Below are positions 1 to 10,421 of a DNA stretch of 64,000 bases, piece after piece. The translations under genes were made by a program, and so were the position numbers. The stretch is from Wurfbainia villosa (Eukaryota; Streptophyta; Magnoliopsida; Zingiberales; Zingiberaceae), in assembly GCA_025175895.1 (NCBI GenBank), contig CM045991.1:89267174-89331173 (forward strand). Reading direction: 5' to 3'. Position 1 is the first letter of the stretch; each line of letters begins with the position of its first letter. The notes under the pieces are model-generated. The model saw only the letters and a program-made list of their open reading frames with translations. It searched no databases and was not told the DNA's origin.

Positions 1-96
1 ACTTGTGTTTTCAAGAAACACTCCATCCGACCTTTCCAATAAAATCATCTCAAAGAACGGAGGTCGGGTGGTGCTATATCCCTCAATGTGAGCCAT
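1..96 (-). pseudogene. gag: Element A gag, N-terminal fragment
   Basis: The ATG is at 94-96 on the minus strand. The first residues, MAHIEGYSTTRPPFF, are the conserved start of Sirevirus Gag and match the starts in G and E. After residue 15 the frame is disturbed: several bases are missing compared with G, so the conserved YWKGRMEC stretch is read out of frame. The gene leaves the window at base 1. It would have encoded the capsid precursor of the cytoplasmic virus-like particle. The call rests on the start motif and on its position behind LTR, primer site and leader. Confidence 0.75.
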
Positions 97-585
97 TAAG
101 TATCTTGCAAAACACAAATAAAAACCAAAGAGAATTCCAAGACTTGGTCTTGGATTAGTAATGCGGGAAATAATAGGAAAAAAACAGAAATAAATAAGGA
201 GGATAAGAAACTAACAAAAATTTGAAACTTACGACCTTGATGTCCCAGAAGGGTACTGAACGTTGGATTTTGGGGCTGGAAATAGCTTGTTACGGGGGTA
301 AACCCCCCATAAGAAGTGTAGATCTTTCAAAGAGCTTCGATTTGGTGGGTAGATCGTTTCGTGAGTCCACTTGTAGCAAAAGTTATGCTCGTTTGATCGT
401 GAGGTACTCCGAAGGAGATTAGTACTTGCAAAAACACAACAAAAACTATGTACCAAGACTTGGTCTTGGATTAGTAATCTTGAAACAAAAACCTAAGAAA
501 TATACGAATCAAAAATACGAAAATAAAACCAAAGCGTGCTAGATTGGTGGTTTCACCAAATCTTAGCGCCCGCCTCGATACCAAT
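97..585 (-). other. Element A leader with duplicated segment around unknown DNA
   Basis: This is non-coding leader. It holds two copies of a block containing the hairpin CCAAGACCAAGTCTTGG (137-153 and 453-469), each followed on the minus strand by a T-rich stretch ending in TTTTGCAAG. About 250 bp between the copies (roughly 190-440) is not found in the leaders of G, E or F. Short reading frames here look like chance. Confidence 0.55.
573..583 (-). other. Element A primer-binding site
   Basis: Directly after the LTR the minus strand reads TGGTATCGAGG, a slightly changed version of TGGTATCAGAGC, the site complementary to the 3' end of initiator tRNA-Met used by plant copia elements. Confidence 0.7.
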
Positions 586-1651
586 TGTTGGATCGAGAAG
601 CGTCGCTAGAGGGGGTGAATAGCGATCGTAAATCTTTTCTTTTCGTTCGCTCGTCGCATAAAGTAAGCACAGCGGAAAATAAATGAACACACGTTTATTT
701 TACTTGGTTCACAACCCAGGTTGCTACTCCAAGGCCCTATCGGTCCTAGACCGCGTCACGGAGGGCAAAGCACTAAAACGCGTCTCCTCGTTGGAGGTAG
801 GAGACAACGATTACAAAAACCGAATATACGAGGATGAGGCAACAAGCCTACCTCACCTCGTTATGAAGATAAAAATACAGAATATAATATCAAAATATTA
901 CTTGAATCTGCTGCGACGAAGAAGATCAAAACTTGGCGTCGCGTCGGCGTTATGACGGTGTTGAAGCGTTGGCGTTGTAGGAGCACTTGATGAATAATTG
1001 ATGTGATTTGGAGATGAATCCTCCTCCTTTTATAGACTTTAGCCTCTGAATTTGTCTCCTATTTCTTTGGAACGGATCATGAATTTTTCCAAATTTTTAT
1101 CGCGAAGTGCGCGTCAAACGTTATCCGTTTTGACCTAAGCGCAAAGGCCCGAATCGTCGCCATCGGTCGTGATGCCTCTCATCGATCGGATGAATGATCG
1201 GCGATGCATCTCATCGATCCAAGCGATAGATCGCCTAATGTCGTGATCATTGCCGGCTGGCCACTTCCTGCAGTAAGAGATTAGCTGGAAAATGATAAAT
1301 ACAGCGGTTTCGCGTCCGATCTCGACCTAGACCTTCCACAGAAGTCTTAGTCGAATCGTCGCCTCTGATTCCGTAAAGAGGACACGACCTTACAATCTCT
1401 CACTCACACGAGCTTACCTCGATAGTAGCTCTCGCTTCCGGCCTTCCACTCGATTCCTTCGGCTCCCTCCGAATTCACTCAAGTGTCGCCCGACCACCAC
1501 GGCTTTCTCCGGGTGTCGCTAGCCTTCAGCTCCAGCTTTAGTACTTTTCTGCACACTTGATTTAGCTCGTGAGATAACAATATAAACTTAACTTTGTGTC
1601 TTTGCCATAATCAAAACACAGGTTCGATTATCTAGTGCCCCTGCACCAACA
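586..1651 (-). repeat. Element A 5' LTR
   Basis: On the minus strand the LTR runs from TGTTGGTGCAGGGG at 1651 to GATCCAACA at 586, giving TG...CA ends and 1066 bp. It matches the G LTRs (10422-11475, 17874-18930) over most of its length. Just before its minus-strand end it carries the CTATTCACCCCCTCTAG block found in all Sirevirus LTRs of this window. Bases about 1150-1260 are rich in ATCGAT/CGATCG palindromes. Confidence 0.85.
1027..1034 (-). promoter_or_regulatory. Putative TATA box of the element A LTR
   Basis: The minus strand reads TATAAAAG in the same relative place as the TATAAAAG of the element G LTRs. It is the likely start region of the retrotransposon transcript. This is a motif match only. 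Confidence 0.6.
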
Positions 1652-2197
1652 CAAACCATGGAATAGTTTAATACTAATAAGGTAAGAGTCAGAGGTCAAT
1701 CGTTAGCTTTGGTTGTTGGACTCTCTCCAAGCTAGGCTAATTGGTTGAATGCGCTCTAACCATATTAAAACTATTTCCCGATTAATGGGTTGGCTTTAAC
1801 CTGGAGCATCGGCTTGTTAGACTCTCTCCAAGGTCGATGTAAAGGGAGGTGAAGTTGGGTGCTATGCATATGATGCATACTTGTTAATGTGTTAACAACT
1901 CGATGTATGTGTGAACATTCAATTAGTTGATAGCACATTGTGATAGTTGCATATACGTGATATGCAATCGGTATAGTTGATACCTACCGTCGTAGTTATG
2001 AATGGCTTGTTGGACTCTCTCCAAGGTTGTTCATAACTATGATGGATATCAGCCCATTCGGAGATGGACCTACGATCTCCCGAAGTGATTTTGGGGTTTT
2101 TGAAATTCGAAAAATGAATGGGATTTATAAATGTATATTGATGCATTTTAAAATCATTTTCTCATATATGCTCGTTTTGTATTTCTAGGTCAATAAA
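1652..2197 (+). other. Element B leader (part) with repeated motif
   Basis: Non-coding leader ahead of gag. It holds three copies of a motif close to TTGTTGGACTCTCTCCAAG, near 1713, 1817 and 2006. The matching leader of B' holds four copies of the same motif with CTCACTCC (near 60936, 61126, 61227 and 61330). No gene is seen here. Confidence 0.6.
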
Positions 2198-2959
2198 TTG
2201 ATCATGACGTCTTTGAATTTGCGCACTATTTTGGATTCGAACAAACTGACTGGGCCTAACGTCCTGGACTGGCTTAGAAACCTGAGAATTGTTCTCAAGG
2301 CGGAAAAGCTTGCATATGTCCTTGAAGAGCCTCTTCCTGACCGTCCTAAGGACGATGCAACTCCAGACCAAATGTTGGTCTATCAGAAGCATGTGGCAGA
2401 TTCTGAGCTGGCGAGTTGCATCATGCTAGCGGCGATGGTACCTGAGCTTCAAAAGCAGCATGAGCATATGGATGCTAATACTATAGTCTTCCATCTTCAT
2501 GAGTTGTTCGATGAGCAAGCGAGATCCAAAAGGTTCGAGGTCTCTAGGCTCCTCTTCACCACGAAGATGCGTAAGCGGTTTGTGCTAAAGATGAATGGGT
2601 ACATCGAGCGGCTAGCTACCCTCGGTTTTGTGATGGATCATGAGTTAAGTATTGACTTAATTCTGTATTGTTTGCCCAAGAGTTTCTCACAGTTTGTGAT
2701 GAACTATCGGATGAACAAATTGGAATCCACCATTCCCGAGCTCCTCAATATGCTGAAGACTGTGGAGCCTTCTGTGAAGCATGAGGAGAAGGCGGTTCTG
2801 TTAGTTGATTCCTCAAAGAAAGGTTCTAAGAGGAAGGCAAAAGAACAGAAGAAAGGAAAGAACAAAAAGGCAAAGAAGGCGTAATCAAGATAAAAGGGCA
2901 CTTGCCATCATTATGGCAAGGAAGGCCATCGAAGAAACTGCAAGATTTATCTTGAGTCC
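2198..2959 (+). pseudogene. gag: Element B gag with in-frame stops
   Basis: The open stretch 2198-2884 (228 aa) is an Angela-type Gag: a LTGPNVLDWLRNLRIVL start region, a helical capsid core, and a basic tail of lysine-rich repeats near residues 205-228. Two in-frame TAA stops (2882-2884 and 2891-2893) separate it from a zinc-knuckle remnant reading CHHYGKEGHRRNC, where the second Cys of the CCHC motif is Tyr. A few residues are missing near residue 125 compared with H (frame kept). Frame 2 continues into protease at 2960, so gag and pol once formed a single frame. Gag would package the RNA in cytoplasmic particles. The ATG at 2198 is followed two codons later by another possible start. Confidence 0.88.
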
Positions 2960-4279
2960 ATGAAGAAGAAGAAGGCATCCGATGCCCCATCCTCTTCAGG
3001 TATCTTCGTTATTGATTGTCATTCTATTTCCTCAGACACTTGGGTATTGGATATTGGGTGTGGCTCACATACATGTAATGACATACAGGGGCTAAGGAAT
3101 AGAAGAAGACTTGTCAGAGGGGAGTCAAATTTGCGAGTTGGCAATGGAGCAAAGGTTGCTGCGGTCACCATCGGAACTTATTTGCTGAAGCTCCCTAGTG
3201 GACTAGTCTTAGAACTGGACAATTGCTATTATGTTCCTTCTCTAATAAAGAACATTGTTTCTATTTCCTGCTTAAATAGAAATGGTTTCCATTTGACTTT
3301 TAGTAACAATTGTTGTTACATAACTTTGAATGGAGTTCTTTATGGGACTGGAACTTTAAGCAATGGTGTTTATACGTTGGACGTATCCAGTGACGTTTTC
3401 AATATCGAAGCGAGCAACAAGCGTGCTCGAAAGGATAATCAATTAGACTCCTATATGTGTCGTCTTGGCCATGTAAGCAAGAAACGCATGTCCGAATTAC
3501 ACCGATGTGGAATTCTGGAATCGTTTGAATTGGATTCATACGATACATGCAAATCATGCTTAAAAGGCAAGATGACTAAGTTACCTTTTACAGGAAAAGG
3601 TGAACGAGTGGTAGAGTTGCTAGGTCTAATACATACTGATGTATGTGGACCTATGTCAACTCAAGCTTTAGGAGGCTATAGCTACTTCATTACCTTCACC
3701 GATGATCACTCACGGTTTGGGTATGTGTTCTTAATGAAACACAAGTCTGAAGCCTTTGAAAGGTTCAAAGAATTCAGAAATGAAGTAGAGAAACAACATG
3801 ACAAGAGTATTAAAATACTTCGATCGGATCGAGGTGGTGAATACTTGAGTCAGGAGTTTCTTGATTATCTAAGAGACAATGGTATATTGTCTCAATGGAC
3901 TCCGCCATATACACCACAACATAATGGTGTATCTGAGAGGCGTAACCGGACCTTGTTGGACATGGTCAGGTCAATGATGAATCATGCGACTCTTCCCAAG
4001 TCCTTTTGGGGCTATGCACTTGATATTGTTTACTTGTTAAATCGAATGCCTACCAAGGTAGTCTCAACTACTCCATATGAGATATGGAATAGTAAGAAAC
4101 CTCATGTATCTTACTTGAAGATATGGGGTTGTCTCGCTTATGTGAAGCGACGACGGATAAACTGGATGCTAAGTCTGATAAATGTCTATTTATTGGATAC
4201 CCTAAGGAAACAAGGGGTTACTAATTCTATCATCCTGTGGAACAAAAGGTGTTTGTTTCAAGGCATGCTGTGTTTCTAG
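2960..4279 (+). pseudogene. pol: Element B pol, part 1: protease and integrase
   Basis: 439-aa open stretch. The protease site near 3050 reads VLDIGCGSH, where copia proteases have D-S/T-G. The GAG-pre-integrase zinc region follows, reduced to CRLGHVSKKRMSELH (a short deletion removed the WHCR-type start seen in B'). The integrase core follows with HTDVCGP, FTDDHSRFGY, RSDRGGEYL and HNGVSERRNR, which supply the D, D and E metal ligands. Compared with B', four bases are missing near 4150 just after AYVKR, so the last ~40 residues are out of frame and the true frame resumes in the next entry. The chromosome-inserting enzyme is therefore broken in this copy. Confidence 0.9.
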
Positions 4280-5637
4280 AGAAAGAGTTTCTCTTGCAAG
4301 AAAACAGTGGGAGTGTCGTCGAGCTTGAGGAGGCTCGAGAGACTCAAATAGACATTGATGAGATACCGGTGATGACAACTCATAGTGATGAGCAATCGGC
4401 TGGACCTATTGTAACACCACATCTTCGTAGATCTGGTAGAACACGCAATATTCCTGAGAGATATGGATTTCTCGTAAGCGAATCGAACGACATGTTACTC
4501 ATTGATGATGAGGAGCCTACCAGTTATGAAGAAGTGCTGACAAGTTCAGAAAGGGATAAATGGCTTGGTGCCATGAAGTCGGAAATGGATTCCATGTATA
4601 AAAACCAAGTTTGGAACTTGGTTGACCCACCTGAAGGCATAAAGCCTATAGGGTGCAAGTGGGTTTTCAAGAAGAAAACCGACATGGATGGTAATGTGAT
4701 TACCTATAAAGCTAGATTGGTGGCGAAAGGATATCGTCAAAAGCAAGGTGTTGATTATGACGAAACCTATTCGCCTGTAGCTATGCTTAAATCCATTCGG
4801 ATGCTCCTGGCCATAGCGGCTCATTATGATTATGAGATATGGCAGATGGATGTGAAAACAACTTTCCTTAATGGAAACTTGCTCGAGGACGTGTATATGA
4901 TACAGCCTGAGGGTTTCACATCGGTTGATAAAACCAAGGTATGCAAATTGCGACGGTCCATTTATGGATTGAAGCAAGCATCCAGGAGAAGGAATATCCG
5001 TTTTGATGAGACAATCAAAAAGTTTGATTTCTCACAAAATCAAGACGAACCTTGTGTGTACAAGAAGGTTAGTGGGAGTGCAGTCGTGTTCCTAGTATTG
5101 TATGTCGATGACATACTACTTATAGGAAATGATGTTTCAATCTTACAGTCAGTGAAGGTTTGGTTATCCAAGACATTCTCCATGAAAGACCTGGGAGAAG
5201 CAACCTACATCCTCGGGATTAAGATTTATAGAGATAGATCAAAATGGTTGCTTGGTCTTTCGCAGTCTACATATATAGACCGAGCGCTAAAGAGGTTTAG
5301 CATGTCGGAATCCAAGAAAGGTTTCCTACCTATCAGGCATGGGGTACACCTTTCGAAGTCTATGTGTCCGCGCACAGAAGACGAGAGGATTTGCATGAGT
5401 AAGATTCCCTATGCATCCGCAATAGGATCTATCATGTATGTTATGTTATGTACGAGGCCCGATGTATCGTATGCTCTGAGTGTCACGAGCAGATACCAGT
5501 CTGATCCAGGAATGGATCATTGGGTGACTGTTAAGACGATCCTTAAGTACTTAAGAAGAACTAAGGATGCGTTCCTAATATATAGAGAAGGGTACATGGT
5601 GATACGTGGGTATACGGATGCCACCTCACATGCATAA
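4237..5637 (+). pseudogene. pol: Element B pol, part 2: integrase tail, reverse transcriptase, RNase H start
   Basis: 466-aa open stretch. It begins in the integrase C-terminal linker (RRSGRTRNIPERYGF near 4420) and covers the whole copia reverse transcriptase: GCKWVFKKKTDMDG, RLVAKGYRQ, DETYSPVA, QMDVKT.FLNG, RSIYGLKQASR and the catalytic LYVDDILLIGND near 5098. The connection domain and RNase H start (LKYLRRTKD, YTDAT) follow. It ends at a frameshift in RNase H near 5637. The linker lacks a few residues present in B'. The protein would copy genomic RNA into DNA inside the particle. The catalytic residues are intact, but the frame is separated from gag and integrase. Confidence 0.9.
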
Positions 5638-5639
5638 GG

Positions 5640-6003
5640 ATGATTCCATATCTCGATGGGTATGTATTCACCTGGAATGGAGGCGCAATAAGTTGGAAAG
5701 GTTCCAAGCTTGACACTATAGCGGATTCTGCCACTAAGGCAGAATACATTGCAGCTTTGGAAGCAGCAAAGGAAGCGGTTTGGATCAAGAAGTTCATCTC
5801 TGAACTTGATGTGGTCTCATCAATGATCCAAACATGTGCTTCGCCGCTATCATCTTATCAGAGAGATCATCAGTAGGAACGAAATACAAATCGAGAAAAT
5901 TCCCACTGAAAGGAACTTAGCGGATCCCTTGACTAAGGCATTACCTCAAAATAAGTTTGAGGGTCATGTTCGAGCTTATGGTATTGGATACCGTAGCGAT
6001 TGA
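5640..6003 (+). pseudogene. pol: Element B pol, part 3: RNase H remnant
   Basis: After the frameshift the RNase H domain continues with WNGGAISWKGSK, IADSATKAEYIAA and AKEAVWIKKF. A second break near 5850 removes part of the domain; the C-terminal NLADPLTKALPQ signature then appears in another frame, ending near 6003. RNase H removes the RNA strand during reverse transcription. B' carries a break at the same YTDA region, which suggests decay before the two copies parted, or a weak spot. Confidence 0.85.
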
Positions 6004-6012
6004 CATTAGGCC

Positions 6013-6023
6013 AAGTGGGAGTC
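6013..6023 (+). other. Element B polypurine tract
   Basis: AAGTGGGAGTC directly before the 3' LTR is the expected plus-strand primer site. The same tract precedes the LTR in B' (57058-57068, minus). Confidence 0.75.
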
Positions 6024-8225
6024 TGTTAGTAATATATGAGAGATGTCCTAAGGCAATCGCCTTATGTATGAACCATTTATATGATAAATGAAGATTCACT
6101 ATTTGAGTATACATGTTTTATGTATTTGATTGGATCTTAAACTCATTTACTGAATGTCCACGATACGATTCACAGCATGAGAGAATTTGTGATTGGATCA
6201 CAACTAGTGTGTATCTCTACATGTGTAATTGTGATGTATCGGAATTATCCCTAGTCGATGAATTGATGGATTTGGACACCATCAATTCTGTCGAGACTAG
6301 CACGAGGTATACTCCTTGGTGTATCCAAGCAGCTGATTCTCACTGGCTGGAGACATAGTGATGTCCGGAGTTAATCGTGGATGCTAGTTATGGTAACTAG
6401 TTCATTGGAGTGACCAGCCGTAAGACTTCATATGGTTCTCTGCATATATAGATATGTCAATGAAGTTCTTACTGTGGCTTAAGTGCGATGTTCCTTAGAC
6501 TTGTGGTATTCAAGTCATCTTGATCATGGAGACTTATGCTTTGACATCTTAAGCAAACATCTCTAAGGAGATGTGGACCCGGGATGATTGGGTATAAGTC
6601 GAAGTGATCGAAGGTGTTTGAATAGCCTATAAAGGATTCACCACTCCTTGCGAGGAGATGTATACTCATGGTCTCTCGTCGGATTATTACTAAAGTCTTT
6701 GGCCAAAGCATTACATGTTTAGAGTAAGGTACTCTTCGATACATGTGGAGTAACTAGAATCCGTAGGACGAGGAATTGATACTTGGGCTAGGTGTGACGT
6801 AGTCAGCCTAGTGGGGACTGACACTATAGACCATGTCCTGAACCAAGTGGGTATAAGATGAGTGAAGGGAATGGGGCACGAATCATTCGAGCTGCTGAAG
6901 GGTTTCAGAAATAGTTCTGGATCAACCGTTGATTTTTTCGGTTAATTGGGGATCATGATGTACTACTAGGTGCCACTCATGATCGTTCTATAATTATTGG
7001 TTAATTATAGACGGCTGACATAAACCGAGAACCTATTTGGTCACACGCACAACGAGTGTAATCCAAAGGATTTAAAACGAGCTTGAGAATGGGATTCTCA
7101 GACCGAGAGAAACTAGGTTTGGTTGGACCAAACATAAAACGAGCATGAAATCGTTTCAGTCGCAATGGAAGCGTGGATGGGCCGAGACTTATGAAGACGT
7201 AATGGATGAACCAAAATGGTTTGGTTCTAATCAAATGGATGAGAATAAACCAAAGGGTTTGGTTTATTTTAAACGAATGAACCAAAAGTTGGTTCGGTTC
7301 GTTTTAACTTAAAATAAACCATCATGGTTTGGTTTATTTTAACTTATCTTAATGGAGCGGGTTAACGGGCCTAATGGTTATGATCCAATAACCATTAAGA
7401 GAAGTAGTTCTCTATAAAAGAGGGCTTAAGGGATAATTAAGCCCTAATCCAAAACCCTTGCCCTAAGGTTGCCGCCCACCTCATCCTTGGAGATTTCGGC
7501 GCCAACCCTAGGTGTGCCGCCCAGCTTGTTGTGCCGGCGTCCAACCTTCAGCCGGTGAACCCTCCGGCGACCCTCCGGTGATCTTCCTAGGCCTCGGTGA
7601 AAAGGTGAGCACTTGGCTTCCTTGTTTTGGCCGGCGCCTACTCCTCCACCAAGCTGTCCAGTTTTCTGGACAGCTTCTTCTCCTCTCGTCGGAGCATCAT
7701 TTGGACGATGGTTAGAGCTCCGACAGCGGATAACTTACCGGGGATTCGATCTCCGGTAATCCTCTGAGGTGGAGGACGAAGGATTCATCAATCGGTTGAC
7801 GAATACCTCTCCGTAGAAGCGAGTTTTGAGAACTCGTATTAGGATCCGAATTTGGATTCGGATCGTGATCATCTCTCGATCACGTCGTCTTCAACACGAG
7901 GCTAGTAACCCGTACGAAGACGAAGCTCGTGGCTTAGCGAAGTCATCCCGAGGAACTCGGCGTGGATACGGATAGAGACGATTCTAGCGAGGATCGTTCC
8001 GGTTGATGCCGTTCCCGCTACACGTCATACGAAAGGTATAACATAGATAAATTTCCTTTTATTGCAAATTTAAATTTACGGTTATGTCTACACTTGTTGT
8101 AATATGCATGCGTGTGTTGTGTGTGTTGTAATAAATGTAGATTTATTATTTTTATTGCTTCCGCTATGTTCATGTTTACGAAACGTGATCGAACACACAC
8201 ACGCCGCGGTGTCGGAAACCCAACA
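6024..8225 (+). repeat. Element B 3' LTR
   Basis: 2202 bp, from TGTTAGTAATATATGAGA to GGAAACCCAACA. The length and the start (a TGTTAG...CCTAAGGCAAT pattern) are typical of the Angela/BARE lineage. It is highly similar to the B' LTRs at 54875-57057 and 62045-64000. Its end abuts H LTR sequence at 8226. Confidence 0.9.
7413..7420 (+). promoter_or_regulatory. Putative TATA box of the element B LTR
   Basis: TATAAAAG inside TCTCTATAAAAGAGGG, about 1.39 kb into the LTR, where BARE-type LTRs usually have their promoter. The same box is kept inverted in the B' 3' LTR. Confidence 0.65.
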
Positions 8226-8910
8226 TTGAGATTCATTAAATCAAATTGACTTGAATCAAGTGGTTAGATTTGATCAACCATGGGAGATAATAGGTCAAGT
8301 TTGACTTGACTTGAGAGGGAAGATGAATGGTCAATTTTGACTTGACCAATTGCCATGTCATGGTGACTTGGCATGGGGGCTGGCCAATGATGATGTTCCA
8401 CATCATCATGGACTTATCATGTGGTGCCACCTCATGAGGGATACCAAGAGCCATTGGCTCTTGGAGTTACATGCATGCATGCATGTAACCCCCCAACTTG
8501 AAGTGGCCGGCCACTTTACTTGATGGTGAGAAGTTATTTTGTAAAAAACTCCATCTTCTTCTTCCTTGGTTCTTCCTCTCTTGCTCTCCTATTCCTCATC
8601 TTGGCCGAAACTTCCAAGGAGTGCTAGCACACTCTAGGTTGTTTTTCTTCATCATTTTTCCATGTGGATACTTGTAGAGGAGTGTACACTTGACACTCTT
8701 GAGTTCCGACAAAGCATTTGAACGAGCAGGATAAGCGAAGGGCATCGCTACGAGGGTAACACTCTCATCATATAGATCCATGGTAGATCTAGGTTTTCAT
8801 AACACATACATGTAGGTTTTATTTTTTTTATACTTCACACGGATACGTGGCCGGGCTTCCGAGGTTTCCGCAACGCAAAAAGCGATTTTTGCGGTTCAGA
8901 AAGTCCAACA
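8226..8910 (+). repeat. Element H 5' LTR, 3' portion
   Basis: Matches 24191-24871 of the 3' LTR nearly base for base, with scattered substitutions and a few small indels. It starts at LTR position 1142 because B inserted there. It ends AAAGTCCAACA before the primer site. Confidence 0.9.
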
Positions 8911-8911
8911 G

Positions 8912-8923
8912 TGGTATTAGAGC
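8912..8923 (+). other. Element H primer-binding site
   Basis: TGGTATTAGAGC directly follows the LTR. It differs by one base from TGGTATCAGAGC, the initiator tRNA-Met complement. Confidence 0.8.
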
Positions 8924-9719
8924 CACGTGCGAAGCATGTATATGTTTTTAAATTTATAGTTTTTTTATTAGATATAAAAATTACAGATTTTTAAGTTTCT
9001 GTAAATTTCCTATTTTTATAGAATTTTTGGGTATTTTTCTCAAAGAGTCGAAGCAACAAGTGTTGGGACACTTGTAGGCTTCAACCACCGAGAAAAACTC
9101 TCCGAAACGGCGAGTTCTCGCTTTAGGTTTTTGGGACAGCGACTTAAGTCACTGTAAGATCTAGTAGGGACACTCAAAGTTTATTTTGCGAGTAAGGGTG
9201 TTGCCCCTATCCCCGAAAGGGGCCTTGTCCCGCGATCGCGCCCGGAAACCGCTTAGCATGACCGTTATGGAGATGTGACTCATAAAATTGAAAAAAATAG
9301 GAAAAATTATAGAAATTTTCTATAAAATACATAATTTATAATTATGTATAATTCTGTGATGGTCATGGCCCAAGAACCCCAATATGATTGGATGATAATG
9401 TGTTGTAATTCATAATACGGTATGCGTGCCATTTTTTTGGTTGTGCATGTTGTATAGGGTATATGACTGCAAGGCTGTGGGCCTCTTCTTTTAAAATTCT
9501 AGTTGTAAATAGTTTTAGACTCAAATGTAACTCGATTTTCATGTTTGTAATGTACAAAAATGGAGCGGTGGAAGGTCCACTTGTAGACAGAGTTACGAGG
9601 AAGGAGCCGACAACACATGGCGGTCAAAGGAGGCGCTTGGAGAAGCCACTAACCCTAGGATGACCGTCCGATCTTCTCATTGGCTTGAGAAGATCATAGT
9701 AGGGTCATGACCTAATCAC

Positions 9720-9758
<39 letters not shown>

Positions 9759-10421
9759 TTGCTTGTATGTATGTGATGCATGCTAGTAAATTTTGTTTGT
9801 ATGTATATGATACATGCTAGGATATTTTAATTGTATGTATATGATGCATGCTAGTATAATGCTTGTATGTATGTGATGCATGCTAGTATAGGATAATAAA
9901 GGTCTTGATGCGTATATGATACATATTCATGATTAGATTAGATCATAATCGAATCAACTCGAAAAATGCCTACCAAGTCTTGATACCCATCACTACCTCG
10001 ATCATTTGTAGTTGTTGAATCTGTCAAAGCAGAGCAACGTATATTATCTTGGTAGGGTGCGGAGGGACAATTTTGGTCCCGCCTATCACGGCTTGGGTTA
10101 GAGTAAGCTCAATTAGATTGAGTAAAACTAGTTAACTCAATTGGATCGAGTAGAACTATAGGCATATTCCAACCGTTGAAAAGATAGGATAAGATCGCAT
10201 TTACACTAAATCTTGGGCGATTTAGCCAAAGCTAACTCAAGGCCTTTTGTAAATATGGGTCTTGATCCTATAAACAAAAGTTGCATAGAGATGTAATCGG
10301 TAATGTGTTACCCACCGATCATACTAAGTCTTGGGCGATTTAGCCAAAACAAACTCAAGGCTTAGTATGATGTGGATCTTGTCCCGCAAGAATTATAACA
10401 TGTTTGTATGAATCTAGTAAT
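8924..10421 (+). other. Element H leader, non-coding, with simple repeats
   Basis: About 1.5 kb without a supported gene. It contains a TA dinucleotide run (about 9721-9752), a block of about four degenerate ~45-bp units built on GTATGTATGTGATGCATGCTAG (about 9760-9895), and two copies of a block containing TCTTGGGCGATTTAGCCAAA (near 10217 and 10327). With 18936-19071 this makes a leader of over 1.6 kb before gag. Confidence 0.6.
10417..10421. other. Target-site duplication of element G, left copy
   Basis: GTAAT immediately before the G 5' LTR, repeated exactly at 18931-18935 after the 3' LTR. This shows that G inserted here by integrase and has kept both ends. Confidence 0.92.

Larger units (their letters stand above)
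1..1651 (-). mobile_element. Element A: 5' end of a Sirevirus-type Ty1/copia retrotransposon
   Basis: Read on the minus strand this is an LTR (586-1651), a primer-binding site, a leader of about 490 bp and the first codons of gag, which leaves the window at base 1. The LTR closely resembles those of element G. The rest of the element lies to the left of the window. Its right end abuts the leader of element B, which resumes at 1652, so A inserted into B. The target duplication cannot be checked because the other end is missing. Confidence 0.85.
1652..8225 (+). mobile_element. Element B: Angela/BARE-type Ty1/copia retrotransposon, 5' part missing
   Basis: Order on the plus strand: leader, gag, protease, integrase, reverse transcriptase, RNase H, polypurine tract, 3' LTR. 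This is Ty1/copia order. The Gag resembles the BARE/Angela lineage (DWLRNLRIVLKAEK start region). The 5' LTR and early leader lie left of the window, cut off by element A. The same family occurs inverted as B' at 54875-64000. B ends within the 5' LTR of H, so B is younger than H and older than A. Confidence 0.9.

Noticed and set aside
222..456. Short frames in the A leader
   Set aside because: Non-coding leader with a duplicated segment; no similarity to Gag or other proteins.
4546..4977. 143-aa minus-strand frame opposite reverse transcriptase (and 58261-58539 in B')
   Set aside because: Shadow of the conserved reverse transcriptase on the other strand; present in both copies because the pol sequence is conserved.
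9721..9752. Replication origin or matrix attachment site at the TA run
   Set aside because: A plain dinucleotide microsatellite inside a retrotransposon leader; nothing else supports such a role.
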